64,000 nucleotides of DNA from Nitrospira sp. (GCA_005116775.1 SWDN01000003.1:277830-341829), one strand, 5' to 3'; numbered from the stretch's first letter, positions 29,819 to 41,007 are shown. Notes: generated from the letters alone by a model not told the origin. Translations and numbers: made by a program.

Positions 29819-30775
29819 TTGCTTATGAGTTTCATTCCACTCGACCAGCTTCGATCTTCATCGTTGGACTCATCCCAAACTATCAGCCGTCAGCCGTCAG
29901 CCGTCAATTCGTCCACACGTCTTCCTCCCTGGTTCAAAGTCCAAGCGAAAACCGGCCCAGACTATCTCGACATCAAGCAGACGATGGATCGGCTCGATCT
30001 CCATACCATTTGCGAAGAAGCGCGCTGTCCGAACCGGTGGGAATGTTGGAATGCGCGCACCGCGACATTTTTAATCTTGGGCGACATCTGTACCAGGCGG
30101 TGCCACTACTGTTCAGTCGAAACAGGGCGGCCTCTGACGGTCGATCATGCAGAACCTCGCCGCGTCGCGGAAGCCGTCCAGGCATTAGGCCTTCGACATG
30201 CCGTGATCACCTCGGTGAACCGGGATGAATTGAAAGACGGCGGCGCTGCTATTTTTGCCGAGACGATTCGGCGAACCAGACAGCTCAGCCCAGGCTGCAC
30301 GATCGAAGTCTTGATTCCCGATTTCGAAGGGAATGAGCATGCCCTCGCAACGGTCTGTGCGGAGAAGCCGGACATTCTGAATCACAACATCGAAACGGTG
30401 AGGCGGCTCTTTCCAGCGATCAGACCGCAAGGCAAGTATCAGCGATCGATCGAGTTGCTCGGCAAAGCGAAAGAGTTGGGTATGCGTACGAAGTCCGGAT
30501 TGATCCTCGGAATGGGAGAAACAATAGACGAAGCCCGCGAAGTCATGCGCGACCTCCGTTCCGTCGGCTGCGATATTATGACCATCGGCCAGTATCTACA
30601 GCCTACGAGAGATCACCTTTCCGTTGCCCGCTTCTACGATCCCAACGAATTTTTGATGCTCAAAGAGGAGGGGATGGCCCTGGGCTTCGCTCACGTCGAA
30701 TCAGGCCCGTTGGTGCGAAGCTCTTATCACGCAGAACAACAGGTCGTCCCGGAAGAAGTGATGCCCCAGCTATGA
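29819..30775 (+). CDS. lipA: Lipoyl synthase
   Basis: CEEARCPNRWECWNARTATFLILGDICTRRCHYCSVETGRP radical-SAM and auxiliary cluster motifs. Confidence 0.96.
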   Translation: MLMSFIPLDQLRSSSLDSSQTISRQPSAVNSSTRLPPWFKVQAKTGPDYLDIKQTMDRLDLHTICEEARCPNRWECWNARTATFLILGDICTRRCHYCSVETGRPLTVDHAEPRRVAEAVQALGLRHAVITSVNRDELKDGGAAIFAETIRRTRQLSPGCTIEVLIPDFEGNEHALATVCAEKPDILNHNIETVRRLFPAIRPQGKYQRSIELLGKAKELGMRTKSGLILGMGETIDEAREVMRDLRSVGCDIMTIGQYLQPTRDHLSVARFYDPNEFLMLKEEGMALGFAHVESGPLVRSSYHAEQQVVPEEVMPQL

Positions 30776-31446
30776 GCCACAATGTCGTCATTATCAGCGC
30801 TCATCCTGATGACATGGAAATCGGCATGGGTGGGACCGTCGCCAAACTGGTGGAGTCTATAGCTGTGATTACGTCAGTCGTCATCACGAACGGTGGCCGA
30901 TCATCGAACCCTTTTGCATTGACGGAGCAACGGATGGCCGAAGTGAGAAGAGAAGAGGCGCTCCGTGCTGCCGGAGTCTTGGGAATTAAAGACGTAATCT
31001 TTTGTGATGAACCGGACGCGGCGGGCGAGATCAATATTTCGGCTGTCTCACAGAAGCTTGTCGAGATCCTGACTCGCCTCCGACCGACCGAGGTCTATAC
31101 GCTGGATGAGGAAAATGACCGACATCCGGCCCATCGCCTGGCAGGCAAGCTGGCGAGAGAAAGTGTTCTTGAAACCGGTCTCGTTCTCAGCGGTGGTATT
31201 TGGGCGTACGAAGTCTGGGGCCCCTTCGCTCGCTGGGACCGCCTTGAGTACATCGACCGCTATATAGCCAAGAAGATGGCCGCCATCGCGGAGCATCACA
31301 GTCAGGTGGCCACGATACCCTATGGGGAGGGAGTCTTGGGATTGAACCGCTGGCGAGCCGTGTTTGCCGATCCCAAAGCGAGCGCTCCGGCAGGTGTCTA
31401 TGCAGAAGTCTTTCGACGGATCATGATTTCTCCTCACTCTATATAA
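30772..31446 (+). CDS. PIG-L/LmbE-family deacetylase
   Basis: ISAHPDDMEIGMGGTVAKL, TLDEENDRHPAHRLAGKL. Confidence 0.9.
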   Translation: MSHNVVIISAHPDDMEIGMGGTVAKLVESIAVITSVVITNGGRSSNPFALTEQRMAEVRREEALRAAGVLGIKDVIFCDEPDAAGEINISAVSQKLVEILTRLRPTEVYTLDEENDRHPAHRLAGKLARESVLETGLVLSGGIWAYEVWGPFARWDRLEYIDRYIAKKMAAIAEHHSQVATIPYGEGVLGLNRWRAVFADPKASAPAGVYAEVFRRIMISPHSI

Positions 31447-31525
31447 CTACTGTTCATGCCAGTTCTGTTACAAACTGTGTCTGATCGCTGGCTGTGATTC
31501 TTCGCAACGGCTCTTTTGTCCCACC

Positions 31526-31741
31526 TCATATTCGTACAAAAAATGGAATGGCTATTAAGATCACTCCGACCATGACAAGCACATAGACGTTCGCAATAAA
31601 ATAGGGAACGACACAGAGTGCGATCCCAGTGATAAGTGGCACGACTGCCTTTTGCTTTTTCCCATAGAGAAAGAAACCAAATCCGATCGACCCGAAGAGT
31701 AATCCCCACAGCAAAACCGCTGTGCTGCCCATTTCAAACAT
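31526..31741 (-). CDS. Small membrane protein
   Basis: Two hydrophobic segments in a 71-aa ORF. Confidence 0.5.
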   Translation of the reverse strand: MFEMGSTAVLLWGLLFGSIGFGFFLYGKKQKAVVPLITGIALCVVPYFIANVYVLVMVGVILIAIPFFVRI

Positions 31742-31782
31742 TGATGATTCTCACGCCAATCGTGGAGGGGGAGCAGTGTTGC

Positions 31783-33432
31783 TTACTTACCAGTGGATAG
31801 AGCCTTACTGATCAATGTCTGCGCTTCGTCCTGAATCTGCCGCAAATGATCCTTCCCTCTGAAGCTTTCTGCGTAGAGTTTGTACACGTCCTCGGTGCCT
31901 GATGGCCTGGCGGCGAACCAGCCGTGGTCGGTGACGACTTTCAATCCGCCGATTGACGCGCCATTGCCAGGAGCTGTGGTCAGCTTTGCGACGATGCTGT
32001 CGCCGGCCAGTTCTGTTGCCTGTACCTGATCCGGCGAGAGCTTCGACAGGATGACCTTCTGCTCCGGCGTCACTGGCGCATCGATCCGCTCGTACACCGG
32101 TTCTCCGATCTCTTGAGTCAATGCGCGGTACAGTTCACCAGGGTCACGACCAGTCTTGGCCATCATCTCCGCGGCGAGAAGATTCATGATGATACCGTCT
32201 TTGTCCGTCGTCCAGACCGATCCATCGCGTCGAAGAAACGAGGCTCCTGCGCTTTCTTCACCACCGAAACCGAGCGAGCCATCGAGCAAGCCGTTCACAA
32301 ACCATTTGAAGCCGACGGGCACTTCAACCAGCGTGCGTCCGAGCGTAACCGCCACACGGTCGATCAGACTGCTGCTCACCAGCGTTTTCCCGATGGCAGC
32401 ATCTGATTTCCAGCCAGGCCGGTGAGCGAAAAGATATGAAATCGAGGCCGCCAGAAAATGGTTGGGGTTCATCAGGCCGGAAGAACGGGTGACGATGCCG
32501 TGCCGATCGTTGTCGGCATCGTTGCCGAAGGCGACATCGAAGCGATCTTTCAACGCAATCAGATTCGCCATCGCGTAGGGGGAAGAACAATCCATCCGAA
32601 TCTTGCCGTCCCAATCGAGCGGCATGAAACGAAAGGTTGGATCGACGGAAGGATTCACGATCTCGATATTCAAGTCATATCGCGCAGCGATCGGCTGCCA
32701 GTAGGCCACGCCAGACCCGCCGAGCGGGTCGATACCGAGCTTTAATCCATTTGATCGAATCAGGCCCATATCGACAATCTGCGCGAGATCGTCGATGTAG
32801 GCACCGAGATAATCGTGCTGGTGGGTTGTGCTTGCACGACGAGCTTGCTGGTACGACAGACGCTTCACGCCTTGCAGACCGGTAGCCAGGAGGGCATTCG
32901 CGCGATCCTCGATCCATTTCGTCACCTGGGTATCGGCCGGTCCACCATGAGGTGGATTGTATTTGATGCCTCCGTCCTCCGGCGGATTATGGGAAGGAGT
33001 AATGACGATGCCGTCGGCGAGGCCTGATGTTCTCCCTCGATTATAGGTGAGGATCGCATGAGAAATGACCGGAGTAGGGGTGTACCCGCCAGCCTGATCG
33101 ATCATCGCCTCAACGTCGTTCCCTGCCAGCACTTCAAGCGCGCTTACATAAGCCGGCTCTGAGAGCGCATGGGTATCCCTGCCGATATACAGAGGCCCAG
33201 AGGTGCCTTGGCTGACACGATAGTCACAGATCGCCTGGGTGATAGCCAGGACATGCCATTCGTTAAAGTTTCGCTTGAAAGCAGAACCACGATGTCCTGA
33301 CGTGCCAAAGGCCACTCGCTGCTCACGGACCGCTGCATCAGGCTTTTCTGAAAAATAGGCCACAATGAGCTTCGATACATCGACAAGAATCGATGTCGGC
33401 GCAGGACTTCCGGCAAGAGGATGAATAGCCAT
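31783..33432 (-). CDS. pgm: Phosphoglucomutase, alpha-D-glucose phosphate-specific
   Basis: [56 protein letters not shown]. Confidence 0.94.
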   Translation of the reverse strand: MAIHPLAGSPAPTSILVDVSKLIVAYFSEKPDAAVREQRVAFGTSGHRGSAFKRNFNEWHVLAITQAICDYRVSQGTSGPLYIGRDTHALSEPAYVSALEVLAGNDVEAMIDQAGGYTPTPVISHAILTYNRGRTSGLADGIVITPSHNPPEDGGIKYNPPHGGPADTQVTKWIEDRANALLATGLQGVKRLSYQQARRASTTHQHDYLGAYIDDLAQIVDMGLIRSNGLKLGIDPLGGSGVAYWQPIAARYDLNIEIVNPSVDPTFRFMPLDWDGKIRMDCSSPYAMANLIALKDRFDVAFGNDADNDRHGIVTRSSGLMNPNHFLAASISYLFAHRPGWKSDAAIGKTLVSSSLIDRVAVTLGRTLVEVPVGFKWFVNGLLDGSLGFGGEESAGASFLRRDGSVWTTDKDGIIMNLLAAEMMAKTGRDPGELYRALTQEIGEPVYERIDAPVTPEQKVILSKLSPDQVQATELAGDSIVAKLTTAPGNGASIGGLKVVTDHGWFAARPSGTEDVYKLYAESFRGKDHLRQIQDEAQTLISKALSTGK

Positions 33433-33503
33433 ATGTGCTGTGTACCCCCAGAATCTCTCTACTGTCAACTAGTCAATGACAGAACGATCATCAACTTCTC
33501 ACC

Positions 33504-34331
33504 CTACCAATCGCCCGCCGTTCCCTCTGGGCAATCGTGTGCGCGTGAGAGTAGTTGATAGGACAGGCCTTCCTCTTTCAGGTCGGGTTCATCGGGGAGG
33601 AGCATCGTCATCTCGATCTTTTCATTGGCGAATGTCTCGTCACCGGCTCGCAGCACGCTCTCCCGGTTCAAAATCTTCATGGCGTTGAGGCGAGATATTT
33701 TGAGTGGAAAGGTTCCGAACTGGTCCGCTAACAAATAGGTTACCTGGACCGTCATCCGGCCACGGTCCGTATACATAAACTGACGCAATGTCTCGTCGAT
33801 CGGCGTCTTCAAGCTGATTACCGCCGAATTCATCGATTCGACGACCGGCGCAGAAATGACATACGAGCGTGGGGCATCCTTCGCCGTACTGTCCCATTCT
33901 CCAGTCGCTTCAAGATTCGAAGTTGTGAACAGCGTGGTGGTGGGACGCAGGAGCGGCGACCTGATGGCCATGCGGAGATTCGTCATGCGCTGGTCCGTCA
34001 CATTTTCAAGGAGAAACTTGATCACGACCCAGGACTTCGGATCGGGAGTCTTGGCCCGGCCTTTCGGCAATGGCTGTTCGATGCGGCGGAGACTGCAATC
34101 GGACACCAGGTTACGATTCTCATAATAATAGGTCTTGGTGTTCCCCTCCAGGACGAAGGCACGCTCATAGGTGTAGAAGGCGACGCCGACATGGATGGGG
34201 GTCGGCTTGAGCCAAGACACAATCAGAGGAATGAGAAACAGCACTAGCGAGGCAGAAAAACCAACGCTGATAAATTTATTGAGCCGACTTTGCCGGGCAA
34301 ACCACCGCCACCAATCCTGCAGAAACATCAT
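33504..34331 (-). CDS. Membrane-anchored hypothetical protein
   Basis: N-terminal TM FISVGFSASLVLFLIPLIVSWL. Confidence 0.5.
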   Translation of the reverse strand: MMFLQDWWRWFARQSRLNKFISVGFSASLVLFLIPLIVSWLKPTPIHVGVAFYTYERAFVLEGNTKTYYYENRNLVSDCSLRRIEQPLPKGRAKTPDPKSWVVIKFLLENVTDQRMTNLRMAIRSPLLRPTTTLFTTSNLEATGEWDSTAKDAPRSYVISAPVVESMNSAVISLKTPIDETLRQFMYTDRGRMTVQVTYLLADQFGTFPLKISRLNAMKILNRESVLRAGDETFANEKIEMTMLLPDEPDLKEEGLSYQLLSRAHDCPEGTAGDW

Positions 34332-34727
34332 GCCCGTTCACTCGACATGGTTGCTGTGATATCCGATGTCGTCACCAAACGTATTTCCACTCAAAGCGCG
34401 CGAGCAGTCTCGGATCAGGTAGCGTTATAGGGGCGACGGGAACCATAGGCGATGTCTGATGGAGGACAAATCATACGCCATCACCGAGCGATGACCAACA
34501 AGGTTGTAGCATGAGTGTGAAATATAGTCGCCCACTGAATCCTCGCACTCAGAGGGACATCGCCCGCACACTACAGCCTGCGGGTGTGACTTCGATTCGA
34601 TTGCCGATTCAATCTGTCCGTTGAAATATTTCACATGTCGGGATAGTGTGGGGGCGTGTTGATGAACTGAATAGACCAACGAGTTAACATAATCGTCCTT
34701 ATCAGACTTAAGAGATTTTCCTTTATT

Positions 34728-35360
34728 ATGTCCCTTGAACTACTCGGCCGTATCCAACAGGAGCTCTCGATCACAGGCAGCGCAGTCTATGAAACCGTAC
34801 TTGCCCTTGCAGAACGGGCCAACCGCAAGGTTCAGGTTCTGCGGTTGCATAGTCAGGCCTCCAACTTATTAAGCGAGATTGAACAGAGACATGGCGACAT
34901 TGGGCGTCATATTTTTGCGCTTTGCGCGAAACGCCCAGCCTTCAGTCATGAGTCGATCTCGTCATCCGACCAATTAGACGGCCTCCTCAGCCAAGCTAGC
35001 GACCATATTCAGCAACTGAAACAGACGCTGCTCAACGTTGACAGTCAAATCCGTGAGATCAAGCTGGAAACGATTCATCACGAGCTCTTGACCCTGCAAC
35101 AGGAATTGAGTCTCCGAGCGGCGGCCCTCGAACGGCTCCCGATTGTTCAGGGGGCACCGGTCATTGGAAGGAGACTTGGCGAGATTGTGCTACCTGCATC
35201 GGTTCGCCTTATCACAGTTCTTCGTGGACCATTTCTGGTGCCACCCGACGATGGCTTGGTGCTGCGCCTGGACGATGTCCTGGTTCTGATCGGGCTACAG
35301 GCCGATCTTCTACAGGTTGCTACTGTCTTTACGCAAGGTCGAAACACCAAGTCGCCCTAG
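34728..35360 (+). CDS. Coiled-coil protein with C-terminal RCK_C/TrkA-C-like domain
   Basis: ASVRLITVLRGPFLVPPDDGLVLRLDDVLVLIGLQADL resembles TrkA-C. Confidence 0.5.
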   Translation: MSLELLGRIQQELSITGSAVYETVLALAERANRKVQVLRLHSQASNLLSEIEQRHGDIGRHIFALCAKRPAFSHESISSSDQLDGLLSQASDHIQQLKQTLLNVDSQIREIKLETIHHELLTLQQELSLRAAALERLPIVQGAPVIGRRLGEIVLPASVRLITVLRGPFLVPPDDGLVLRLDDVLVLIGLQADLLQVATVFTQGRNTKSP

Positions 35361-35395
35361 ATCAATTCACCCGCTCCCCTTTGATGTAGAATCAT

Positions 35396-36788
35396 ATGAA
35401 CGGGCACAGGATGATTGGCACACGACAGGTTTTCATCAGTCTTGTGCTCGTGGCCCTGCTGGGCATCCACTCGCTTGCTGGGGCTGAGAACGCCACTCCA
35501 AAATCCAGCGATTCGCCTGGACTTCGGTTGATCGAAGAAATTCAAACGGTCATCACCGATCTGGCCGAATCGGCAAAACCCTCCGTCGTGAATCTGATTC
35601 CTCTATCCAGTCCAGGGAGAGGGCGCGAACCGTCTCAAGAGCGGATGCCCAATGTGTTAGGGTCAGGATCCGGCGTCATTATCGATCCCGACGGATACAT
35701 CATCACAAACAACCATGTCATCGGCGACGCCATGGAAATGGAGGTTCGCTTCTCCGATAAATCCAAGTTGATTGGGCAGGTTGTCGGCAAGGATCTGGAC
35801 ACAGACTTAGCGGTGCTCAAAGTTACCGCTGACCATCCCCTCCCGAGCGCAAAGTTTGGGGATTCCTCCTCCGTGCGCGTCGGCCAATGGGTACTCGCGG
35901 TAGGAAGCCCCTTCGGACTCGATCGAACAGTCACGCTCGGTGTCGTGAGCGGGATCGGCCGGGAGAACATCAATCTCTCGCGCTATGAAAATTTCAACGG
36001 ATGCGTCGATCAATCCCGGCAACTCTGGCGGTCCTCTCTTCAATCTTCGTGGTGAGGTCATCGGCATCAACACCGCTATTATTAACTTCGCCCAAGGAAT
36101 CGGTTTTGCTATCCCCTCCAATATGGCCAAGCAGGTGGTTCAGCAATTGTTGACGCAGGGGCGAGTGACGAGAGGCTGGCTAGGTGTCGGGATTCAGCCG
36201 CTCACCTCGGAATTGGCACGCAAGTTCGGAGTCAATGAGGGTGACGGGGTGCTGGTCAACGAAGTGTTCGAGAAGGACCCGGCTGCCGAAGCCGGTATTA
36301 AACCAGGCGACATTCTGACCCGTATCGATGGCACGGTAATCGATACGCCCAACCGGCTGTCTCGCGTCGTGGCAGGATTGCTCCCAGGCTCGACCATACA
36401 GGTTGAAATCGTCCGTGATCAACAGCGCCTGGTGCTGGACGTCGCCCTCATCGAACGTCGAGACCATACCGTCATCGCCGCGCTTCCTCAGGCACGCACT
36501 GAAGTCAAGTTGGGACTCGATGTGCAAGATCTCACGCCGTCTCTCGCCGCTAAATTCAAGTTGAGGGATAATCGTGGCGTGCTCATCAGCAAAGTGGAGC
36601 CCGGAAGTCTGGCCCAATCTGAAGGCCTTCACGAAGGCGATCTTATCAAGGAAGTGAACCGGGTCGATGTGGGATCGATTGGAGAATTCAGCAGCGCGCT
36701 TTCAAAAGTCCGGCGAGGGGAAACTGTCCTGCTCCGTATACTCAGAGAAAGCCGCGCGTTCTACGTGGTGCTCAAACCAACGGACTAA
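35396..36788 (+). pseudogene. HtrA/DegP-type serine protease split by a small frameshift at the catalytic serine region
   Basis: Protease half (GSGSGVIIDPDGYIITNNHVIG, DTDLAVLKV) in frame 1; [28 protein letters not shown] and both PDZ domains in another frame. Confidence 0.9.
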
Positions 36789-36789
36789 C

Positions 36790-36897
36790 CCGGTTTGTTT
36801 GGTCTATTTTGCTTGTCTGGTTTTTAGGTTGGACAAACTATCCAGTTGAGCCAACTGAACAAGACAAACCAAAAAACCAGATGAACCATATGAACGG
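36790..36897. repeat. TTTGGT-rich imperfect palindromic element, copy 3
   Basis: TCTGGTTTTT (36816-36825) opposite AAAAACCAGA (36872-36881); inner hairpin CAGTTG-agc-CAACTG. Confidence 0.65.
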
Positions 36898-38997
36898 TTA
36901 ATGCGCTGCCGCATGCATCTCCACCTTATGCGTGTCGATGATTCGAACCGCCAGCTCGCGCGGCACCTCATCATATCTCGCGAACTCCATCGTATAACTG
37001 CCGCGTCCTGCCGTGAGCGAGTTTAGCGTCGTGGCATAGGTCAGCAGCTCCGCCAATGGCACAAGCACCGTAATCTGTTCCGTGTGATCTTTGGCCTCCA
37101 CATGGAGAATCCGTCCTCTGCGCGCATTCAGGTCCCCGATGACGCCTCCGATATGATCCGCTGGCGCATCAACCTCTACCGTCATGATCGGCTCCAATAG
37201 GACGGGATGAGCCGTCTCCAAGGCTTTTTTGAACCCCATCGACGCCGCGACCTTGAAGGCCATCTCAGATGAATCGACTGAGTGGTACGACCCATCGTAC
37301 ACGGCAACCCGGCAATCGACGACAGGAAATCCTGCCAAACTCCCGTGATGCATGGCTTCGACGACCCCCTTCTCCACCGCAGGAATAAAGTTGCGTGGAA
37401 TGGCTCCGCCAACTACCTTGTTCTCGAAGTGGAAGCCTTCTCCGCGCGGCAGAGGGGCGAGTTCCAGCCAACAATCTCCATATTGCCCATGTCCGCCGGT
37501 TTGCTTCTTATATTTCCCCTGCGCCTGTGACGTGGCGCGAATGGTTTCACGGTAGGGAATCTTCGGCATATGCAGCACCACTTCGGCGCCATACTTACGG
37601 CGCAATTTTTCAAGCGCGAGATCGATATGCCACTGGCTCATTCCACTGAGAACCATTTCTTTCGTGTCGGCATGCCGTGAAAACTCGAGTGTCGGATCTT
37701 CCTCAATCAACTTATGCAGACCGAGACTGATTTTTTCGATATCGGCGTTGGCTTTTGGCTCGATCGCAAAGGACAGCACAGGCCGAGGGAGCGCCGGCTT
37801 TGGATAACAGATGGGAGTCTGTTCATCGCACAGCGTATCGCCGGTTTGGGTGTCTTTCAATTTCCCAATCGCCACAATATCCCCCGCTCCGGCCGAAGGC
37901 AGAGCGGTATGTTTCTTTCCCAACACGGCATATAGATGTCCGCTCTTCTCTTTGGTGCCACGAGAACTGTTGAACACTGTCGAGTCGGCGTGCAGAACCC
38001 CCGACAAGATCCGCAGAAAGGACAGTCGTCCGACAAATGGATCGATGAGTGTCTTGAAAACAACCCCTGAAAACGGGTCTTCGTGAAGGGTGCGGCGTGT
38101 GATACGTTCACCTGTATCAGGATGCAGTCCTGTCAAGGGAGCCGTCGTCGCCCGCTCCATCGGTGATGGCAACAGATCGACGATGGCATTCAGGAGCGGA
38201 ACGATCCCGATATTTTCAATCGCAGACCCGCTGTAGAGCGGGACCATCGTCCCGGCTTGGACACCAAGCCGCAAACCCTTCATCATATCCTCCTGCGTCA
38301 GTTCACCCACAGAAAGATACTGTTCCAACAATCGATCATCATGTTCGGCTATTCCTTCTTGAAGGCGTTTCTGCGCCTCCTCCGCCACCGCCTGTTCATG
38401 TTCTGGTATCGGCAATTGCTGAATCGTGGGGCTCTCCTTGCGCGAAGCGATGAGGCATTGTTGGGCAAGGTCCAACACACCGTTGAGCTGAGCGCCGGTT
38501 CGATAAGGCGATGACATCGGCAATGGCATGATGCCAAGCTCGCGCTGACAGATCGCAACAGCCTCGTCGAGCGAGGCGTCGTCTTTATCCAAATCGTTGA
38601 CGAACAGCAGGCAGGGCAAACTAAGCGTTGTCACGCGAGCCCAGATTCTGAGAAGTTCGCTTCGGACCCCAGACGAGGCATTCACCACCAGAATCACAGC
38701 GTCCACCGCTCGCAAGGCCATAACCGTCTCTCCGAGCAGGCTCAGCGCGCCGGGGGGATCGACGAGATTGATGGTGGTGTGATTCCAGGAACAACGGAGG
38801 AGACTGGTACTGACGGAACTGCGCCGGTGCAACTCTTCCGGCTCAAAGTCCGAGACGGTCGTGCCTTGCGCGACCGACCCGAGGTGGGGAACAGCGCCGG
38901 TGGCAAAGAGCATCGCCTCTGCCAAAGAAGTCTTTCCGGCACCGGCACTGGAGATCAACATGACATTCCTGAGTGATTCCCTGTGTGGCTCGTTCAT
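36898..38997 (-). CDS. Elongation factor G-like translational GTPase paralogue
   Basis: Full-length EF-G architecture; P-loop SSAGAGKTSL; C-terminal GSYTMEFARYDEVP. G3/G4 motifs are atypical. Confidence 0.85.
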   Translation of the reverse strand: MNEPHRESLRNVMLISSAGAGKTSLAEAMLFATGAVPHLGSVAQGTTVSDFEPEELHRRSSVSTSLLRCSWNHTTINLVDPPGALSLLGETVMALRAVDAVILVVNASSGVRSELLRIWARVTTLSLPCLLFVNDLDKDDASLDEAVAICQRELGIMPLPMSSPYRTGAQLNGVLDLAQQCLIASRKESPTIQQLPIPEHEQAVAEEAQKRLQEGIAEHDDRLLEQYLSVGELTQEDMMKGLRLGVQAGTMVPLYSGSAIENIGIVPLLNAIVDLLPSPMERATTAPLTGLHPDTGERITRRTLHEDPFSGVVFKTLIDPFVGRLSFLRILSGVLHADSTVFNSSRGTKEKSGHLYAVLGKKHTALPSAGAGDIVAIGKLKDTQTGDTLCDEQTPICYPKPALPRPVLSFAIEPKANADIEKISLGLHKLIEEDPTLEFSRHADTKEMVLSGMSQWHIDLALEKLRRKYGAEVVLHMPKIPYRETIRATSQAQGKYKKQTGGHGQYGDCWLELAPLPRGEGFHFENKVVGGAIPRNFIPAVEKGVVEAMHHGSLAGFPVVDCRVAVYDGSYHSVDSSEMAFKVAASMGFKKALETAHPVLLEPIMTVEVDAPADHIGGVIGDLNARRGRILHVEAKDHTEQITVLVPLAELLTYATTLNSLTAGRGSYTMEFARYDEVPRELAVRIIDTHKVEMHAAAH

Positions 38998-39081
38998 AGG
39001 GTCCTCCTCAAAAAGGCTGGAAGACTACCAGAATCTTCCAGAAATGAAATAGTGGTTACATCACGGCAACTCCCCTTTCAA

Positions 39082-39801
39082 TCACGCGTCGACGCCAGGG
39101 TTTGCCAACCAGCCTTGATCGGCAAAACTGACATAACGTCCATCGCCGACGACAAGATGGTCAAGAACGCGAATGCCCAGCAGCTCCCCTGCCGATACCA
39201 ATCGCGTTGTTAAGACACGATCCTCCTGGCTTGGCGTTGGGTCGCCACTGGGATGGTTGTGGAGAAAGATGACCGCTGCCGCTGATTCCTTTACTGCAAG
39301 GGTAAAGACTTCGCGTGGATGCACGATGCTGAGGGTCAAGCTGCCTTCAGATACTGTTGCATCGCGCATAATGGCATGCTTGGCGTCCAATAAAATAACT
39401 TTGAAGATCTCGTGACGCAGGTCGCGTAAGATCGGATGGTAATGGGTAAAGAGATCGCGACTGGAAGTGATTCTTGTTCCTTTTGTCAGTGGACCAGCAA
39501 GGGCGCGTTTCCCTAATTCAATGGCCGCTTTTAATTGAGCTGCTTTCGCTTCTCCTACGCCTGGGACTGTGCAGAGCTCTTCAATTCCACATTGAGCCAG
39601 TCCCGCCACACCCCCAAGTCGATCCAATATTTCTATTCCAACTTGCACCGCTGAAGATCCCTGACGACCGACTTGAAGAAGAATGGCGAGAAGCTGGGCA
39701 TTGGTGAGTGTCTGTGGCCCTTGAGACAGTAGCCGTTCACGTGGCCGTTCTGTTTCAGGCCATTGGGCAATGCCCTGTCCTCCCTTTTTATTATGCGCCA
39801 T
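39082..39801 (-). CDS. radC: RadC-family JAB/MPN protein
   Basis: HNHPSGDPTPSQEDRVLTTRLVSAGELLGIRVLDHLVVGDG. Confidence 0.95.
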   Translation of the reverse strand: MAHNKKGGQGIAQWPETERPRERLLSQGPQTLTNAQLLAILLQVGRQGSSAVQVGIEILDRLGGVAGLAQCGIEELCTVPGVGEAKAAQLKAAIELGKRALAGPLTKGTRITSSRDLFTHYHPILRDLRHEIFKVILLDAKHAIMRDATVSEGSLTLSIVHPREVFTLAVKESAAAVIFLHNHPSGDPTPSQEDRVLTTRLVSAGELLGIRVLDHLVVGDGRYVSFADQGWLANPGVDA

Positions 39802-39981
39802 TCATCATCCTCGGACAAAAACTGCCACTCCGAACGTTTTTGTGCTAGCGATCACCCCGTCAATGCCCACTTGGTAACAAATACGTATCGCCTAAACTGT
39901 TGAAATTACGTATAGCGACAAATTGGTGCGGTAATTGCTTTGGACCGACTGCAGCAGTGCACAATAACCTTGGAGGATTCG

Positions 39982-40155
39982 ATGGAATGTCCGAAGTGTA
40001 AAGGCCTCATGATGCTCGAACGGTTCTCAGACTTCTTCTTAATTTTCTACGCGTGGAAATGTATCAATTGCGGCGCCATTATCGATCGTACTATTTCAAA
40101 TAATCGGCAAAAGAGTTTGGCGGCGCGCAAGGCTCAAACCGTGTCGACACCCTAA
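39982..40155 (+). CDS. Small zinc-ribbon-like protein
   Basis: MECPKCKGLMM...WKCINCGAIIDR: two CxxC pairs. Confidence 0.55.
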   Translation: MECPKCKGLMMLERFSDFFLIFYAWKCINCGAIIDRTISNNRQKSLAARKAQTVSTP

Positions 40156-40370
40156 GTCCATCTCGACTTATTTCCATGCCGACCGATCCACTCGATCGCC
40201 GCAATTGATCGACATAACCGCACTGCTCTTCGGTCGTTCGCCTCAGCCATCACCGGAACATCGAGCGTCATTATAGCCCCAGGTTCCAAGGTCGTCAAAA
40301 TACTTCCTTTCCTATTGACCCATCCCCTCACTTCACTCCAATTCCACCTTTCCATTCAGCTAGACTTGCC

Positions 40371-40399
40371 TTGACCCCTTCAAAAACGCTGTGTTAGAG
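40371..40399 (+). promoter_or_regulatory. Putative sigma70 promoter upstream of rsmD
   Basis: TTGACC-N17-TTAGAG. Confidence 0.45.
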
Positions 40400-40434
40400 T
40401 TCTGACGTTCCGAACATGGCTCTCATCTGAATGT

Positions 40435-41007
40435 ATGCGTGTTATTGCCGGATCCCACCGAGGTCGCCGTTTGTGTGGGCCTCAGGGGACTGTCCTGCGT
40501 CCTACATCCGATAAGGTTCGCGCGGCACTTTTTTCAATTCTTGGGACCCAAGTGTCAGAATGCCGCTTCCTCGATTTGTATGCAGGAACCGGCGCCGTCG
40601 GAATCGAAGCGCTGAGTCGTGGAGCTTCAACGGTTACCTTTGTCGAATCAGATCCTATGGCCGTGCACCTGTTACAGAAAAATTTACGGACCTGCCAGCT
40701 TCTCGACCGAGCGCGAGTTCATGCGGTAAAGACAGCAGATTTCCTCGAGCGAGAAGACTGGTGGGGTGCTTCCTACGACATCCTGTTTGCAGACCCGCCG
40801 TATGCAGCGCTGGATGAATTACCTGTCATGATCCGTTCCTGGAGGCCTGGGCTGTTGTCGGAACATGCTTCTGTGGTTTTCGAACAGGACTCGCGCACCG
40901 AATTACCTGCAACAATTGACCATGCCACGATTGTACGGCGATATCGGTATGGCGATACGACACTCCATCTATTCGCCGTAACTACAGAGGCATCACCCGC
41001 ATCATGA
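40435..41007 (+). CDS. rsmD: 16S rRNA (guanine966-N2)-methyltransferase
   Basis: MRVIAGSHRGRRL, RPTSDKVRAALFSIL, DLYAGTGAVGIEALSRGA, FADPPY. Confidence 0.94.
   Translation: MRVIAGSHRGRRLCGPQGTVLRPTSDKVRAALFSILGTQVSECRFLDLYAGTGAVGIEALSRGASTVTFVESDPMAVHLLQKNLRTCQLLDRARVHAVKTADFLEREDWWGASYDILFADPPYAALDELPVMIRSWRPGLLSEHASVVFEQDSRTELPATIDHATIVRRYRYGDTTLHLFAVTTEASPAS

Noticed and set aside
34425-34679. Minus-strand ORF in the spacer before 34728
   Set aside because: No RBS, low-information translation, no domain signature.
40152-40355. Possible PilZ-like fragment on the minus strand
   Set aside because: Weak resemblance only (LEPGAIMTLDVPV..AIEWIG); too short to support.
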